Positions 1 through 13,700 of a stretch of DNA of 64,000 bases are shown in pieces. A model generated the notes under the pieces. That model did no database searches, had not been told where the DNA came from, and saw only the letters and a program-made list of their open reading frames with translations. The position numbers and the translations under genes are program-made. This DNA comes from Ramazzottius varieornatus (taxonomy: Eukaryota > Tardigrada > Eutardigrada > Parachela > Ramazzottiidae). The stretch lies in NCBI GenBank assembly GCA_001949185.1, contig BDGG01000012.1, positions 502,824-566,823 of the forward strand, written 5' to 3'. Within the stretch, counting starts at the first letter, position 1, and every line of letters begins with the position of its first letter.

Positions 1-3
1 TCA

Positions 4-121
4 ACTGGCGCACGATCTCAGTGTGATGGGCTGGCAGCGTGCGCCACTTCAAAGTGCGAACTTGTCGAATTTCTAAGTGACGCACGTTCTCAGCATTATC
101 GGCTGGAAAGAGCACGCCACT
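4..121. repeat. GTGGCGCAC palindrome family, two cores in globin intron 1
   Basis: Cores at about 4-49 and 75-121: CTGGCGCACG...CGTGCGCCACTT and AAGTGACGCACG...GCACGCCACT, each with a GGCTGG-type centre. Confidence 0.75.
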
Positions 122-180
122 GAATATTGCAATCCTGATAGGTTTCGCTTGCCGGTCTCTCAAAATTAATCATCCCTTAC

Positions 181-314
181 GCAACAAAGAGTTCCAGGCC
201 ATATTCAGGTAAACGCTTCTCAATGAGTTTCCAGTTATGCCGAACGGCACGAATGTGGTTCTTCGTCAGGCCAGTCTGTGGATCGGGAATATCCCTGGCT
301 ACACAATTTCCCAT
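181..314 (-). CDS. globin, first coding exon (partial gene, leaves window on the left)
   Basis: Exon 314-181 starts at an ATG giving MGNCVARDIPDPQTGLTK and ends at GC|GTAAGG (phase 2). After a short leader it reads as globin helices A-B (LTKNHIRAVRHNWKLIEKRL then PEYGLELFV), the pattern of neuroglobin/globin X type proteins. The MGNC start is a good myristoylation site followed by a cysteine, as in membrane-bound globin X; membrane attachment is inference. The phase-2 break at the end of helix B matches the ancient B12.2 globin intron. The haem-binding helices lie beyond the left edge. The in-window part of intron 1 (180-1) holds two copies of the GTGGCGCAC palindrome. A longer reading from the ATG at 365 exists, but MGNC is the natural start. 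Confidence 0.72.
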
Positions 315-804
315 CGATTTATATCGAAAGACAGACCCAAACCAGAGTTCAGGACAAATGAACACAGAGTAATATCAAGGTAAGCAGACAGTAGAACAGT
401 AGCAAGTGACCATTACTTCCACCGCTCCAATAAATTCCAGTCCTGAAGACCTCAACCTTAGTACACTTCGAAGTCGACAGGGAATATGGTGTAAATTTAA
501 TGATTCCAAAAACAGTCCGGGAAAAATTCACCTGACAACATCACATTCGACGAGCATCGCACAGTGAACAAATTCGTTCACGAGCAGACCAAGATCAAAA
601 AGGAACGTAAAGTGTGGGTTAAAACTTTGAGATTCTGGAGAACGAAGTTCAAAAGTCGTGTGAAAACACAGGTAGTTGAAATACTGTGCTAGTCAACAGA
701 GATTCAGCTTTTCTTCCTCGTTGAGAAGGATCAAGTTGCCACAGATACATTTCCACACATGAGAAACAGGAACGACTTCCGGGTAACAGGAACTCATCTG
801 TCAG
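315..804. other. intergenic, globin promoter side / SLC35B2 3' side
   Basis: No coding exon seen. It must hold the globin promoter and 5' UTR (minus strand) and the 3' UTR of the SLC35B2-like gene, which also runs leftwards. A CCGGAAGT-type motif lies at 775-782. Confidence 0.4.
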
Positions 805-2703
805 CTAGCTTCCGCCCTTTGGACGTAACCCACGCCAAGCCGCATACCCTTCGTAGAAAAGAGCAATAAAAACGAGAACGACACCAAAGACACCCACTGG
901 AGGAACCACATGGCCAAAGAAGAAGCAAGAGAGCGGAACAGCAATGGCCTGTCGGACTGTCATGATCGTTGTGAATACTGCGGCCCCGAAGAGCCCAATC
1001 GTTGTGTAAATGAACAACTGCCCCACAGTCTGACACAAGGACGACACTAGGACATCCCGAAAGAAGTCGGGATGACGGAATGCAAACCGAAAGCTGGAGA
1101 TGAAACCTCCCTGTTCGATCAAACTGATACCGGCCAGAATCACAGAGAAGAAGTTGATGCCATACATCATCTGCATGGACGTCAGACCCGCGTGCCCGTC
1201 CTTCTTAGACTCTTTCTTCAGCTGCTCTTGCCAGGTCGAGGTGAAGCTGTCGAAGACGATGTAGCCTACGAGGACCGCGGTACCGAGAACGCTGGAAATC
1301 AGGTTGCTGTTAGATGTATTCCCGTCCCAGCGAGAGTATAGGAATATCGACATCCCAACTGTTATCAAGCCTGCGCTTAGGTACTGGCCGAGTGGGTAAA
1401 CTTTCCCACTGACCACTTTTCCCATCAGCATCACTATAAAGAGAGGCACTGACTCAGAAGGAGATTTCATGATTAGCACCAAGACAAACAAATTCGGCCA
1501 GTTTGTTTCTCCAAGTGGCGCACGCTTCGGGCCAATAACATCGAAAACATGCGCCACCCAGGCAACAGCCGTGTCCAGTTCATTTGTGAAGCTCCTAAAT
1601 TTCATTCGCTGAATTATTCTAAGTCCAAATATTAAGAAATTCATACCTGGGATAATTTTGGATGCTTTAGCGAGGACTTGCGTGGGGAAGCTGACGTACT
1701 TCAACGCTTCGTACTGGAACCATGAGCTCATGACATTCGAGAACGACGCGAAGGAGAACTTGTAGAACGGAACTCGAAGGACTGGTTGTCGCTTCCATGT
1801 GACAAACATGTAAGTACCGCTAAACAACAGCGCCATGACACGGTTCATGAATACTAAAAACTGCGAGTCTTCAAAGCGTTCCCCATCGTAAGGGCGGGTA
1901 AGGAACCTCTCTTGGAGGAAACCCCAGCGTAGAAAAAGGACCTGGAGACCCAGGAAGCAGATGACAAACTGCAGCCATCGTGGCATCCTCGACCAGAATC
2001 CTTCACGCTTCGTAGCTAACGATGGTTGATGTAGGTGGGCCATGCTGAGGTCTTGTCGTTCAGCAAAGCAGAAGCGCTGCAGGGCAGACCAATAACCTGT
2101 TCAAATTATAAACACAGTCAACTTAGGTAAACCTGCTAACGTAAACCGAAAGCATGGGGTGTAGCAAGGTATGATACCACGCAGTCAAGTTTGGCCGCAA
2201 CGACGTCACAGCGGACCAACCCCTTTGACGTCCTACACCATACATCGATTAACAAGCAAGCACGAAGGCAAAGCTAAAAAAACTATGGCCTGTGACCGTC
2301 TGTCCGAATGCGGGTTTAGCTTACCTGTTTCATCGTAGATCGTTCCTCTCCGAGCAGAGTACCGAGCTCTAATGACATATCCCGGGACGAGTACCGTAGC
2401 GAACGCGATTAGATTTATAGTAAGGTGATGCAGTAGGGAGGACGGAGGAACAACAGCCTTTGCTCTACCGTCAGTCAGTTTCTCGACCCTGTCTTCGATG
2501 CTCAGGTCAAAATGTTGACCGTTCTCTTTACCCGACGCCATCGAAGGCTCTGCATTCCCGAATTCTTCACCGAGATCATGTGCAGAAAATATGCCCACCT
2601 GAGCAAGCTCTGAAATCGCTGCTGACGGCCCCAGAAGAACAACAAGAATGATGCCTACAGGTAGGCATACGTACGTCGTCTGTGTAGGATAAATAAGCGC
2701 CAT
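805..2703 (-). CDS. SLC35B2: PAPS transporter, SLC35B2-like (Golgi)
   Basis: Exons (5' to 3') 2703-2325, 2051-1647, 1433-805; about 470 aa. It moves the sulphate donor PAPS from cytosol into the Golgi in exchange for nucleotide, feeding sulphation of glycans and proteins. Exon 1 begins with a hydrophobic signal-like segment and ends in a membrane helix with VPGYVIRARY. Exons 2-3 carry the hallmark SLC35B2/3 strings: FLQERFLTRPYDGERF, QFLVFMNRVMAL, SFPTQVLAKASKIIP, VMLMGKVVSG, DSFTSTWQ and GAAVFTTIMTVRQAI. Intron 2 (1646-1434) is 213 nt, has no stop in frame and contains a GTGGCGCAC palindrome, so retention would add 71 residues. The exon 1-2 junction is the least certain, because the acceptor lacks a clear pyrimidine tract. 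Length is close to the animal family (about 430). Divergently paired with TPI. Confidence 0.9.
1511..1558. repeat. GTGGCGCAC palindrome in SLC35B2 intron 2
   Basis: CAAGTGGCGCACGCTTC...AACATGCGCCACC, flanked by AACAAA...GTTTG-type outer arms; translatable in the host frame if the intron is retained. Confidence 0.8.
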
Positions 2704-3557
2704 CGTAGTTCATCTTCCGGCGCTGGACATTTTAACACAGAATCTGCAGCAACAAGAAACTATAAGGTCAGATGATCGACACTATGGACAGGATCCCGTC
2801 CAGCATGTTACGAGAAGTTGGACAAAACGACATCGAGATAACCCATCCGTCCTCCAGCGCCATCATACCACCGATGCTCGCATGGTATGGTGGTCAACCC
2901 AGAAGCTCTACCACAAACCCAGGATCGTGTGAACTGTAGGGAGACTCAGGCAGCTGGGATAAGAAGACTGGCCTTCGGTCTGAATTCTGGAACAGGGAGT
3001 AGATACTATTCAAAATTCAAATTAAGTTTGAAAACTTCTTTCGTTCGGATGGCATTGCTTAGTCGTGCTTAGTTCAATCAGCAATCAAGGCTTCGCCAAG
3101 TTTGATCGAGATTCGAGATGAACGGTATACACCAGACAGAAAACGTGACGGTAACGAAGCCATGTGACAAGAAGCACCTATAGCACCCTTAACAGCTGCT
3201 TGACTGATACAGTACGAAACACGTGGTCCAAATCATGTGTACGTCACTGCACTGTGTTTGTTTCTTCGCTCTGATATGTTACTTCGGTCTGGATTCTGAT
3301 TAATTCTATTTTCATCCAGAAAACAATTCAGATCTTCCGATCACACTTAGTCCAGATCTGCTGACCTTCATACTTCCTTCTCTTCGAAGTCATCTTTCTG
3401 TTGCTTGGTTGAAACGGTAAGCTCGCTGGTGTGGGATGCAGTCTCGTACACTGCTGTGACAGTGACAGAATCGATTAGAGCTGTCGCTGTGTAATATTTC
3501 TTCCTGTGTGCAGGTGCTGTGTTCTCATCCTCATCGTCGCATCCCCGAAACCTCACA
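2704..3557. promoter_or_regulatory. divergent promoter region SLC35B2 / TPI
   Basis: 855 bp between the starts of two divergent housekeeping genes. It includes the TPI 5' UTR. No other coding exon is visible. A loose inverted repeat of CATACCACC type lies near 2863-2895. Confidence 0.4.
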
Positions 3558-4946
<1,389 letters not shown>

Positions 4947-5853
4947 ACTCTTCGCTCAGATTAGTCTTGCTCGGATATTTGAAGATTAAGTAATTGTTCT
5001 ATATTCGATTTCCGTTTATTTTATTGTCTAGCCACACTGGGTTTTTATGGCGTTTGTGCAGCATCATTATGTAGTTTTCCTTCCGGTTAGAGTTGCGTCA
5101 TGTGAGCGAATGTATCAGTGTCTTTCCTTGGTTATTCCCCAGTGATGTAAATCATCGAGCTCATCATATTCGGAAATTCCTTCCTGTTCCAGTTGACATT
5201 TCCACCGTGGAATTTGTCGAGTAGACGAGCATGTTACTTCCTTATTAAATAATCAGTTGGTATTCCATGCCAAACGAGTGTTCGTTACGTGACAGGAAAG
5301 AACTCGCGTCAGATAAGCATTTCTTCAGCTTGCTTCAAGAGTAAAAAACGAAAAACACAGAAACATCTCGTGCCACATAAGCTCGGAGTTACCGTGAAAA
5401 ACTTCAAAAGCTAAGAACTAAAAGAGAAAAAGCTATACAACCAAAGAAATATGCAACAGCCGAAAAAATTTGTGGCATTCTATCAAACCGGAAATTTTCG
5501 CAAAATACAGCTGGCCGATATCACAAGAGGAAAAACATCCGTGTTTTGAAAGGATGAGGTTCATTTGAATCTATCATAGACCGCGAACGTATGCTACACT
5601 ATGTACAGAACATCTACAAAGCGGGCGAAGCTTGTGGTTCATCGACGATGGATACGCGATCCCCGGAAGACGATAGGGGCTTGTGACGAATGAGTCGGAA
5701 GGAGCCGGTCGTTCATCGTTCAACGCACGAGACTGAGAGTTAGAGATCCTTCGCGTCAGTGTACAAATTTGGTTTATTTCGCCTGCGTGCAAGAAAGTGC
5801 GTTCTCTGCAGAAAAAAGCTTATCACCGGAAGGCTCCCACCCAGGCCATTCCC
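4947..5853. other. intergenic, convergent TPI / Yippee 3' ends
   Basis: 907 bp between two stop codons facing each other. It contains AT-rich 3' UTR-like sequence and no convincing exon, RNA gene or repeat. Confidence 0.4.
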
Positions 5854-8721
5854 CTATCGACTTCGCGCGTCCTCATCCACCACGTTCCATCCTGCAGTTG
5901 ACAGAGAACATTAACAACGGATATTCCGAGGTTTCCAACACTTACGGGATTGAGTTCCCCGTCGAGATTTGATCACGTACCGTTATCTTTGATCATGTGA
6001 ATCAGCTCAATGACGAACTTGCCTTCCTTGTACTTTTGCCCAGCTTCATAAGCTGTTTCCTGCAGAGAGATTAACACTTAATTAACCCCATCACGTGAGC
6101 TGGCGTGGTACTTCGACCCTGGAGGTTGCTCGAAGGACTTGGCAAACTTCATCAGGCTCAAATTAGCATCTGGGGAGACTACATTGCGCCAGCAACTGAA
6201 ACCGGAAAGCAATGCGCTCCACGCGCAACCATGAAACCACCAACAAGGGAGTGCGATTTTGGCAAGCCGTGCGTGCCAATCAAGGTTTATCTTTCAGCTC
6301 AGCGGATGGCACTGTACGGCTTGCCAAGTCACTGTTTCTTCTCGTACAACTTGGCAAGGAGCTGAGCCAGCAAACTCAACAAGATTGTTTTCCCAAGTGG
6401 CGCAAGTTTCCATTGTTGTCGCCTATAAGCGTGCGCCACTTAAAAAAAGTTTCTAGTCGAGTTTGTTTGTCGAGCTTCCATATGGTTTCTCAGCTTTCTT
6501 CAGCTCGAAACCCACGAAAATTCCTTTACGGCGCTCGAAACCCACGTCAGACCTGATGAAGTTCACAGAGGCGGCTGGAGGTATTAAAAAGGTCCGCAAT
6601 TCGGCCGTTTTTCTACAAAATTTTCAGGGATTATCAGTCAAGGTTGTGCCGAGCACGGACCTGACAAGTAACTTCGTAGAAAAAGGCCAAATTGCGGGCC
6701 TTTTTTATGTCTGCAGCCGCCTCTAAAAGTTCATATCGCTCGATAAAGGGGTGATTTCTGAGGTGAAACCTACGTATTTCCATCCAAGTGTCCTCTTACA
6801 GCAGCCGCAGTAGACATCCGCCACTGAATGGAGGCCCGTTAAGAGCACTCGCTCCTCCGCTTGGCCGGTGGCAACATTGACCCTGTTAACGACAAGAAAA
6901 GAAGCACATGAATAGAAGGTACCTGGTGGATATCGACCAGCAGGGACATTGAAGTGCGCTTTGTGGTCCTCATATTTCGCTTGTTGATTAGGCGCTATTC
7001 ATGCGGAAAGCATCAACGGTAAAGTGGAAGATATGGATGCCAAGATTGCTGGCGCTATTTGTAGTCAATTATATACTTACACGTTGTTGAACAGGTACGC
7101 CCGGCCTTGGCTGCCTTGGAAGGACTGCAAAAGAGTGAAAAACACAGTCTTCAATCAACGCCTCTTCTGTTTATTCTATACTGTGAATACGGTCAGATTA
7201 GCCATGAGGCAAGAGTCAAGATTTTTAATGAGGAAGGAAGTTCAAGAGTGTCAGGTTCTCGGCTTTCTGCTCTCGAGCAAGGTCTCGTCAACGTGCGGAG
7301 AAGATTTAACATCCCTCGCAGTTTATTGACTCGGCCAAAGGCTCAAATCAAGCCGATCAACTTTCCGATAACCAGAAAACTTTCGGGTTTGTAAACAGTA
7401 GGATTCGAACCACCTCGTCCTCTGCCCAGTCGCTCGAGTCTCGACTAGTCCAATAGACCCATGTGGAACAGACGAGCTCCGCTCTTTCAGACTTTCTTTA
7501 GTTAGTTATGCCTCCGAAGAAGCCTCCAAAAATTCATTACGGCTCATTGCGGCTCCTCCACACGGTTTTCTTTAGTAAAAGGCGAAAGAAAATCACGATA
7601 TGTGGAGAAACCAGAGCATGCCTCCGAACAGGCCGAGGTGCCATCATATAGCCATCCGTCGATGTGAACGCTGAACCGATAACAGTTTGTTGGAGCCGAA
7701 AAATTCGACTAAACCATGATTCTTTGTTCGGTAAGGCTTACTTTATTCGGAAGAAGAGTTCAAGGCCCACATTTTGACGTTGTGACTATGATTGTGCTCT
7801 CAATTCTAAACAAAGGAGAAGATGCTCAGCGGAATTATGGTTTTAGGAAGAACGTCACGAGTGACGAGTGGCACATAGTGGCCATATTGGGCTGACGTCA
7901 GGCGGTTCGAACTGAGCGTTCGTTCCCTGCTGATCTGTTCACCTCTGTGCGCGTGATGCGCGGTCTGTGTCGCAGAGCTTTATCTCTCCGCAACTTCGAT
8001 CGCTGCTCTGGATAGATATGCGCCACACGGAAAAAGAGGTTAGGATAATTCAAGCGAATGACATTTCACTGGTCTCAAGTGCCTTTGTGTGGCATCAAAA
8101 CTCCAAAAGGCACGAAATATGTGACGGGAACAAATTGCAAAAATGTCTGCGTGAAGGGACACCTGCCTGCATAGTGCATGCACTTCAATGCATGTCCCGC
8201 ACATGCTGGTTCAGCGAGACACTCGACAGCTGTTTGGAATTTGGAGGTTTCTGATGACGGAAAACATGCAACATCGAACCACTGCTTCACCTACAGTCCC
8301 CCAAACGCTGAACCGACAGAGAGCAGAGAACAAAGAGCCCAAGAGAAAAGGGACTCTGCCAAATGATTTGACCCCTGAAGCGGCGCACGTGTGCGTTGTC
8401 ATTGGTTGGCTGATCGCGCCAGTTGGGAAAGCGCTCTGGTCGAGCTCCCAAGTATACCGGACATTCTTAGTGTCATTGGCTGCGAGCATGCGCCAATTAG
8501 AAAAGCGATCCGGGTCAATTAATTAGCCGATGCTCGATAGTCTCCCCCAAAAACCCGCGCACTGAATCTCGGAGACCCACGGAAAGAAGCATCAGGACAG
8601 AGTTATAGTCGATGAAGTTTACCTTGGAGATGAGATCGTCGTGTACGGCAAGATGAGCTCTACAGTGGATGCAACTGTAGGTTTTCAGGGACTTTGTCAA
8701 ATAGGCCTGGAAGGTCTTCAT
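5854..8721 (-). CDS. YPEL: Yippee-like zinc-binding protein (YPEL1-4 type)
   Basis: Exons 8721-8623, 7124-7081, 6882-6774, 6059-5981, 5891-5854; 369 nt, 122 aa, normal for the family. Yippee proteins are small, very conserved nuclear/centrosomal zinc-binding proteins with a cereblon-like fold and poorly known function. Visible are [19 protein letters not shown] with the first Cxx[38 protein letters not shown] with the second CxxC, and [20 protein letters not shown]. The 44-nt second exon and 38-nt last exon are easy to miss. Intron 1 (8622-7125) is unusually long for this window and carries tRNA-like and palindromic repeats plus a CRE octamer. Intron 3 holds a large foldback ending 35 nt from exon 3's donor. 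Confidence 0.95.
6394..6441. repeat. GTGGCGCAC palindrome in Yippee intron 3
   Basis: CAAGTGGCGCAAG...AAGCGTGCGCCACTT followed by the outer arm CGAGTTTGTTTGTCGAGCTTC. Two decayed cores of the family are also at 8378-8428 and 8469-8500 in intron 1. Confidence 0.75.
6557..6738. repeat. foldback (long inverted repeat) element in Yippee intron 3
   Basis: Two arms of about 65 nt, left about 6557-6622 and right about 6673-6738, separated by about 50 nt. The inner 33 nt (AAAAGGTCCGCAATTCGGCC... against AAAAGGCCCGCAATTTGGCC... on the other strand) match with few differences, and the outer part shares GAGGCGGCTG. A transcript of the intron would fold into one long hairpin. Confidence 0.75.
7392..7465 (-). 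repeat. tRNA-like sequence (SINE head or tRNA pseudogene)
   Basis: The minus strand has a clear box B, GGTTCGAATCC (around 7400-7411), and about 35 nt upstream a box-A-like GGACTAGTCGAGACTCG. The ends do not pair into a 7-bp acceptor stem, so a working tRNA is unlikely; a tRNA-derived SINE head or decayed tRNA fits better. It sits in intron 1 of the Yippee gene. Confidence 0.35.
7893..7900. promoter_or_regulatory. CRE octamer TGACGTCA
   Basis: Perfect palindromic CREB/ATF consensus within Yippee intron 1, about 820 bp downstream of the start codon. Function is inference. Confidence 0.3.
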
Positions 8722-10797
8722 CTTCCTCCCTCTTCTCCGCGATCAATGTTTGAATTCCTTTGTCCGACGGGAAAATCCAATATGTCTAGGTTCAATATTG
8801 CTCGATAAAACAGGCGATAATTGTGGTTCGATATCCAACGCGAAGCATCATCGATTCATCATGCACTGGCCTGCAAAGCACAATGGAACCTTTGCGATAT
8901 GCACCTGCGAAGCAAAAATATACAGTGGTGCTTTAAAATTACGGCTAAGCGCTAAATTTAGTCGGTCGGGGAAAACCAAAACAAACGAGTTTGTAATGAA
9001 CTCATCGACTTTTACCGTGGCGATAATGGTGAGAGGCTCTTTATGTCGAGCATCGAGCAGCGATGTTGGCAGGTTTTCAAATCTGCTGCACGATGCCGTC
9101 AGACGTCAGCCCAGCCAATCAGCTCTTCGAATGCAGCATAGATCCCAAGAGATGCAAGAACGACAGAGAGTCGCTAAGGAAGTTAGTGGCGCCCGAATAC
9201 GGTATCGAGATGCATGAACAACGGATGCTACTTTCAGTCAAGATTGAAGGAAGAAAACGATCGTAAAACTTTCCTCCACTAATTTCGTTCTTGTTCAACG
9301 CGGGTGTCCTTCTTCAACTTCGTCTTTTTTCCTACCATCTGTGCTGTGTGTTGGCACAAGTCTACTTGATCGCGGCATATCACATGACTGACGTCATGGC
9401 CTTTACGGGCACACTTGCCGCTTTCACATTTTGACATTTTGTATTCAACTCCTGCCATATTTCAGCTTTCCGGCCATCGCGTTCAGCTCTACGAGGTGGG
9501 ACCAACACCTACAGCTTTGGTCCAAGTTGTAGCCAGTCCAATTGGTATACTGGAAAAGAGGCTGATCCTCAGCCACACGCTGCCCCGCCCACTTCCGCAC
9601 AGCTGATCAATATTTCTGTGCCATTCGAAGCACTGCGACCGCGCATCTCTCTCGGGCGATATGAAGCTAATCCAAGGCCTTTCTGTTGACGGCTGACGAG
9701 TAGGCGACACGAACAACGAGCTCTTCGATTGGAAAGTAAGCCAAGTGGAGAGTCACATGCAAACGAATGAAAAAGCGGTCAAATAATTGCGGAGATTAAT
9801 GCGCTTAGAGTCTTCCTTTCTTGTCACGAGTTTGCTGGTCCCCTGCATCAGGGCCTGTCGGATGCAATTTTCGAAACTAGTCCACCCAGTAGATGTACGT
9901 GAATTGCAGCTGGATGTGGGAAAGAGTAGTGCGGGATCGCTGCACTGATATTTTTTCTAATGGATGACAGATCGAACCGGCGTCGTCGTCGTTGCGCCGG
10001 TTGATAGGCTTGTCCCAGTTTGAATACCATCTAAAGCTAGCTCGATATGTCGGTCTTAAATGGCGGGTAGAATAGCAAACGATCCTACACAAAGAAATGC
10101 TTCTCCGTGTGCCAGTTTGAGTTCATTTCCTTTATGGACATTCCCCAGTTTGAAGTTCTTTGAGTAAGCTGAACCTTGGTTTATGTATACGCCCTGGAAG
10201 AGGTGCCGCATGTACAATACGTATTTCACGCCGTTTTGATGATACAGACCATAAATATTATGCGACTATTATATGCGGAACCACCTTTGCAGTTGAGATT
10301 GACATGACTGACTTGCCTTTGGCATACTCTTTAGCTGCTTCAAAATTGTGAACTACCGATCGAATGGGACAAGACTGGTCCGGGTCCGTGTAAAAAAGAC
10401 TGGCCAACTAGCCGAATCTGCTGTTTTGCGTTTAGTAAATACAGTACTTCACCCACAATCCGGGGAGTCTTTTTCCACGCACCCGGACTCAACCCTGTCT
10501 CACTGCATCTGTAGTATAAAGTACGTTTACCTTTGCACTCTCGTGTAAAGATTAGAGACCTCGAAAAACCCTGACCGAGTTTTTCCTTTAGCCAAATGCT
10601 GTACACAAAATTGACACTTCACTTTCATTGTCATCAAATATACGCACACATATCCATAGATTTGGCCATCATTCAAATATGCAGTTTGTTTCAACTATGC
10701 ACTGATTTCAACTATGCACTGAATTTCCCCGAATATATCGTGTCAATTGTTCTTTAGTTTGTCTGTTTATTTTCTCTATGCTTTTTTGCATGTAAAT
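8722..10797. other. 2.1 kb intergenic, no recognised gene
   Basis: Between the Yippee start and the SANBR-like stop. A plus-strand frame at 9063-9266 has a protein-like stretch (FECSIDPKRCKNDRESLRKL), but I found no flanking exon, splice pattern or family match. A TGACGTCA octamer lies at 9389-9396. A 17-bp unit (TTTCAACTATGCACTGA) is duplicated in tandem near 10687-10722. Otherwise nothing is supported. Confidence 0.35.
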
Positions 10798-13700
10798 TTA
10801 TTTCTTCATTCGGAAGTCAAACCCGGAACTTTCCGCCACGCGAATCGACCTTCTCTGCGAAGGTTTGCCAAAGCTATAAGCGTCATCCGAATAGTCATCG
10901 GAGGAGGAAAGAGAATCTGTAGATCTCGAAGACAGAGACAGGTTTGTAAAGGGTTCTTCCAGAGCAGGCACTTCACTGCCTGAACGGTTCTTGGCGCTCG
11001 AAATCTTGTTTCCAACATTCGAAACCTTCCCGGAGCTCCGCTTCGAATTCGGGTTTGTTTTCGCACTCGGAGTTTCTGCTGCTTTCACAGCACGAGCATT
11101 CGCAATCTTCTTCGCGTTCGCGATCGAGGCAGTGGAACGCGCACGATCAGCCAGAATATTCGTCGAGACGGATGAGGGTAATGGCTGTGTTATGGGTATG
11201 GATGTTGTACTGTGATCTGTCGCCATCTTGGACTTCCGAGCAGCTAACTTCTCGCTGTACCGTGCTTCTATTCTCCGTGTCATATTCGCAGCTTCCTCCT
11301 CGGAAATACTCCTCGTCGTCGTCATCATCGGTGTGGGTGAAGGTATCCTCGATGGCACATGCGATAGTTCTGCTCGCGAAGAGGGGCGTGACGATGAGAA
11401 ATACGTGCTTTGAGTGTAGGCAACATTGGGTCGAATGGGCTTGACGGAAGCACTGATAGAAGTGTTGCTCGATAACGAACTAACTTGAAGCGGCAGTTCG
11501 GACGACAAAAAAGGACTTCGAGTGCGTTGTCCGGGCTTCAGTTTCGCCGCTTTTGGACGCTCTAAGGAGGATGTTCTCGACCTCGTCGACGATGTGGATT
11601 CAGCTGGATGTGGACCAGGACCTGTATCGACAGGCATCATGCCTGGATATCCCCTTTACTGCTCAATCCAACATCGCAAATAAACTGGGCAAAAATAGTA
11701 CAAAAAATGCAGGAACCGGAAGTCAACTAAGCTCAAACTATTACAGTATACAAAGTAGATATGTCAGGGGAAGTCTACATATACGATTCCGAAGCAGCTG
11801 ACTTGTGTGGAAAAGCTTATCGTCAAGAGGTAGTCTTGGTAACATACCTATCTTCCTCTTCTTCCTCATCTTCATCATTTCCAAAACCAGCCGATGGGTA
11901 GTCCGGTGATGTAGGCGTCAGCAGCCGTCGGGACCTCTTCTTCCATATTTTCTCCGCTTCGGTCACAACCTCGGTTATCGCTGCATGTTGCCGAGTGTGC
12001 CTGTCCGGTTTGCCCAAAGGTTTTGGCTGTGTGAAGGCGTCGGTTTGCTGGTCCTCCAGATACCGGAAGATCCTGTGCAGTCGAAGCAGATACTGCTGCT
12101 GATGGTTGGCGTCTCCGAAACAGTCGGCTTTCTCCCAGTCTCGGGACTTGCGGGTCTGTCTGTGCTGATACCGTTTCCAGGCCGACGCAAAGACTTCGTG
12201 CCGGAGGTGCTTGATGCGACTGATGAATTGCCTGAAGGTTTCTTCGTAGTGCTTGACAGCTGTCAGCCTCTTCTTGGTCGAATAGTGTTGCGGAAAGTTC
12301 TCTGGGGGCCGAGGGTAGTGTCTGACGAGCTTCATGGCGTACCTGGGCACGGACTCTTGCCCGTCGGTTTCCTTGGTGGGCGGGTCTTCGTAAAGTATGG
12401 TGTTAACGACAGACGGGAACCCCCCGAGGAGGAAGTAATGCTCAGCCATGTCCCTCAGCGTTTCATTTTTCCCGGAGTGTTGACTGTGCTTGGTGGGTCC
12501 CGTTTTTGAGATGTTTGTGTGATCGGGGTCGATTGTGGGACTAGAAGTCACTTCGCTGCACCTGGAGGATACTTCACTTCCGTCGTCTTCGTTCTCTTGC
12601 TGGGCACCATCTACTGGTGTGTTGGTGGCACTTAGATGATTCAGGGATGGCCGGCTGATTCGTCCCAGTTTCCGAGTGCGGTTTCTCCGTAGCTTCTGCT
12701 TTGACTTTCGATGGTGCAGCTTCGTCTTGGATGGTCGCTGCGATAGACCGAGCAGAGCTTCAGAGCTCCGAGGAAAAACGGCGTGACTTTGGATGCGCTC
12801 TTGCCTGTCCAGTGGTTTCAGGGGCTTTACAACCTTCCGTAAGGGTATCTTCTGCACTTCCGGCTTACGGAGAACGGTGATGGCCGGCTGAGGAGCTTCG
12901 GTCTTGGAAGCGCCACTTTTCTGGACCGTTGGTTTCAACAATGCTCTGAAGAAGAATATTTATCCATCCAACTAAATTCTTGTTTTATCGTTTTGAACAT
13001 AATATTGTCAGAAAACGTGACTCTGTAAAAGGTCTGTTCTCTGAGCGCTTTGGTCGATAATAAGAGATTGGCAAGCAAACTCGCCAGGACCGTTTTCCCA
13101 AGTGGCGCACGCCTCTGGTTAATATCAACGAGAGCCTGCGCCGCTTGAGAGGTACTTCTACCGGGATTGTTTGCTGAGTTCCCACATTCTTCCGGGTTCT
13201 AATCGGCTTATACCTGGTGGCTTCTTTTTGTTTCTTCATTTCTTCTTCTTCCTGAGCTGTCTTTTCCACCTTGGCCTTCCATTCATCGTGGATACGCGTA
13301 TACACACCACGGTACGCCGGTAGCACCAGAATTTGCACATGGCGGTTTCTGGCAGAGTAGGGGCCCGTTCGGCTAGCAGCACCTGTAATCTTGCCAGCAT
13401 GAGGCGAGTTCTGCGCGGACTGAAGTCGAGCCGACAGAGCGTCTCTCGACTCTTTATCTTCCCTCTCCTCCTGCTTGTCTGCATCGGTTGTGGATGGAAC
13501 TTCCTTGCCTGAAGGACATGCGTTCCCGATGGACAGAAAATACTCCTTCAGCATGTCCATGCCTTTCTTCTCTGCAACTAACCACACATTAAAAATTTAG
13601 ATCCAAAAATTTTCTTTTTCTGTAATTATTTATTTCAGTCGATTTATTGAAAAGGAATACCGTCAAGCCGAAGGCAATCTTGGTTGGACCATAACGGCCG

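Noticed and set aside
2860-2896. Possible hairpin CATCATACCACC / GGTATGGTGGT
   Set aside because: The arms do not pair cleanly; too weak to call.
8750-9217. 155-aa plus-strand ORF
   Set aside because: Low-complexity mixed composition, no splice context, and the better-looking stretch at 9063 is in another frame.
11985-12509. 174-aa plus-strand ORF
   Set aside because: Antisense of the SANBR exon 12945-11848, with skewed composition typical of a shadow frame.
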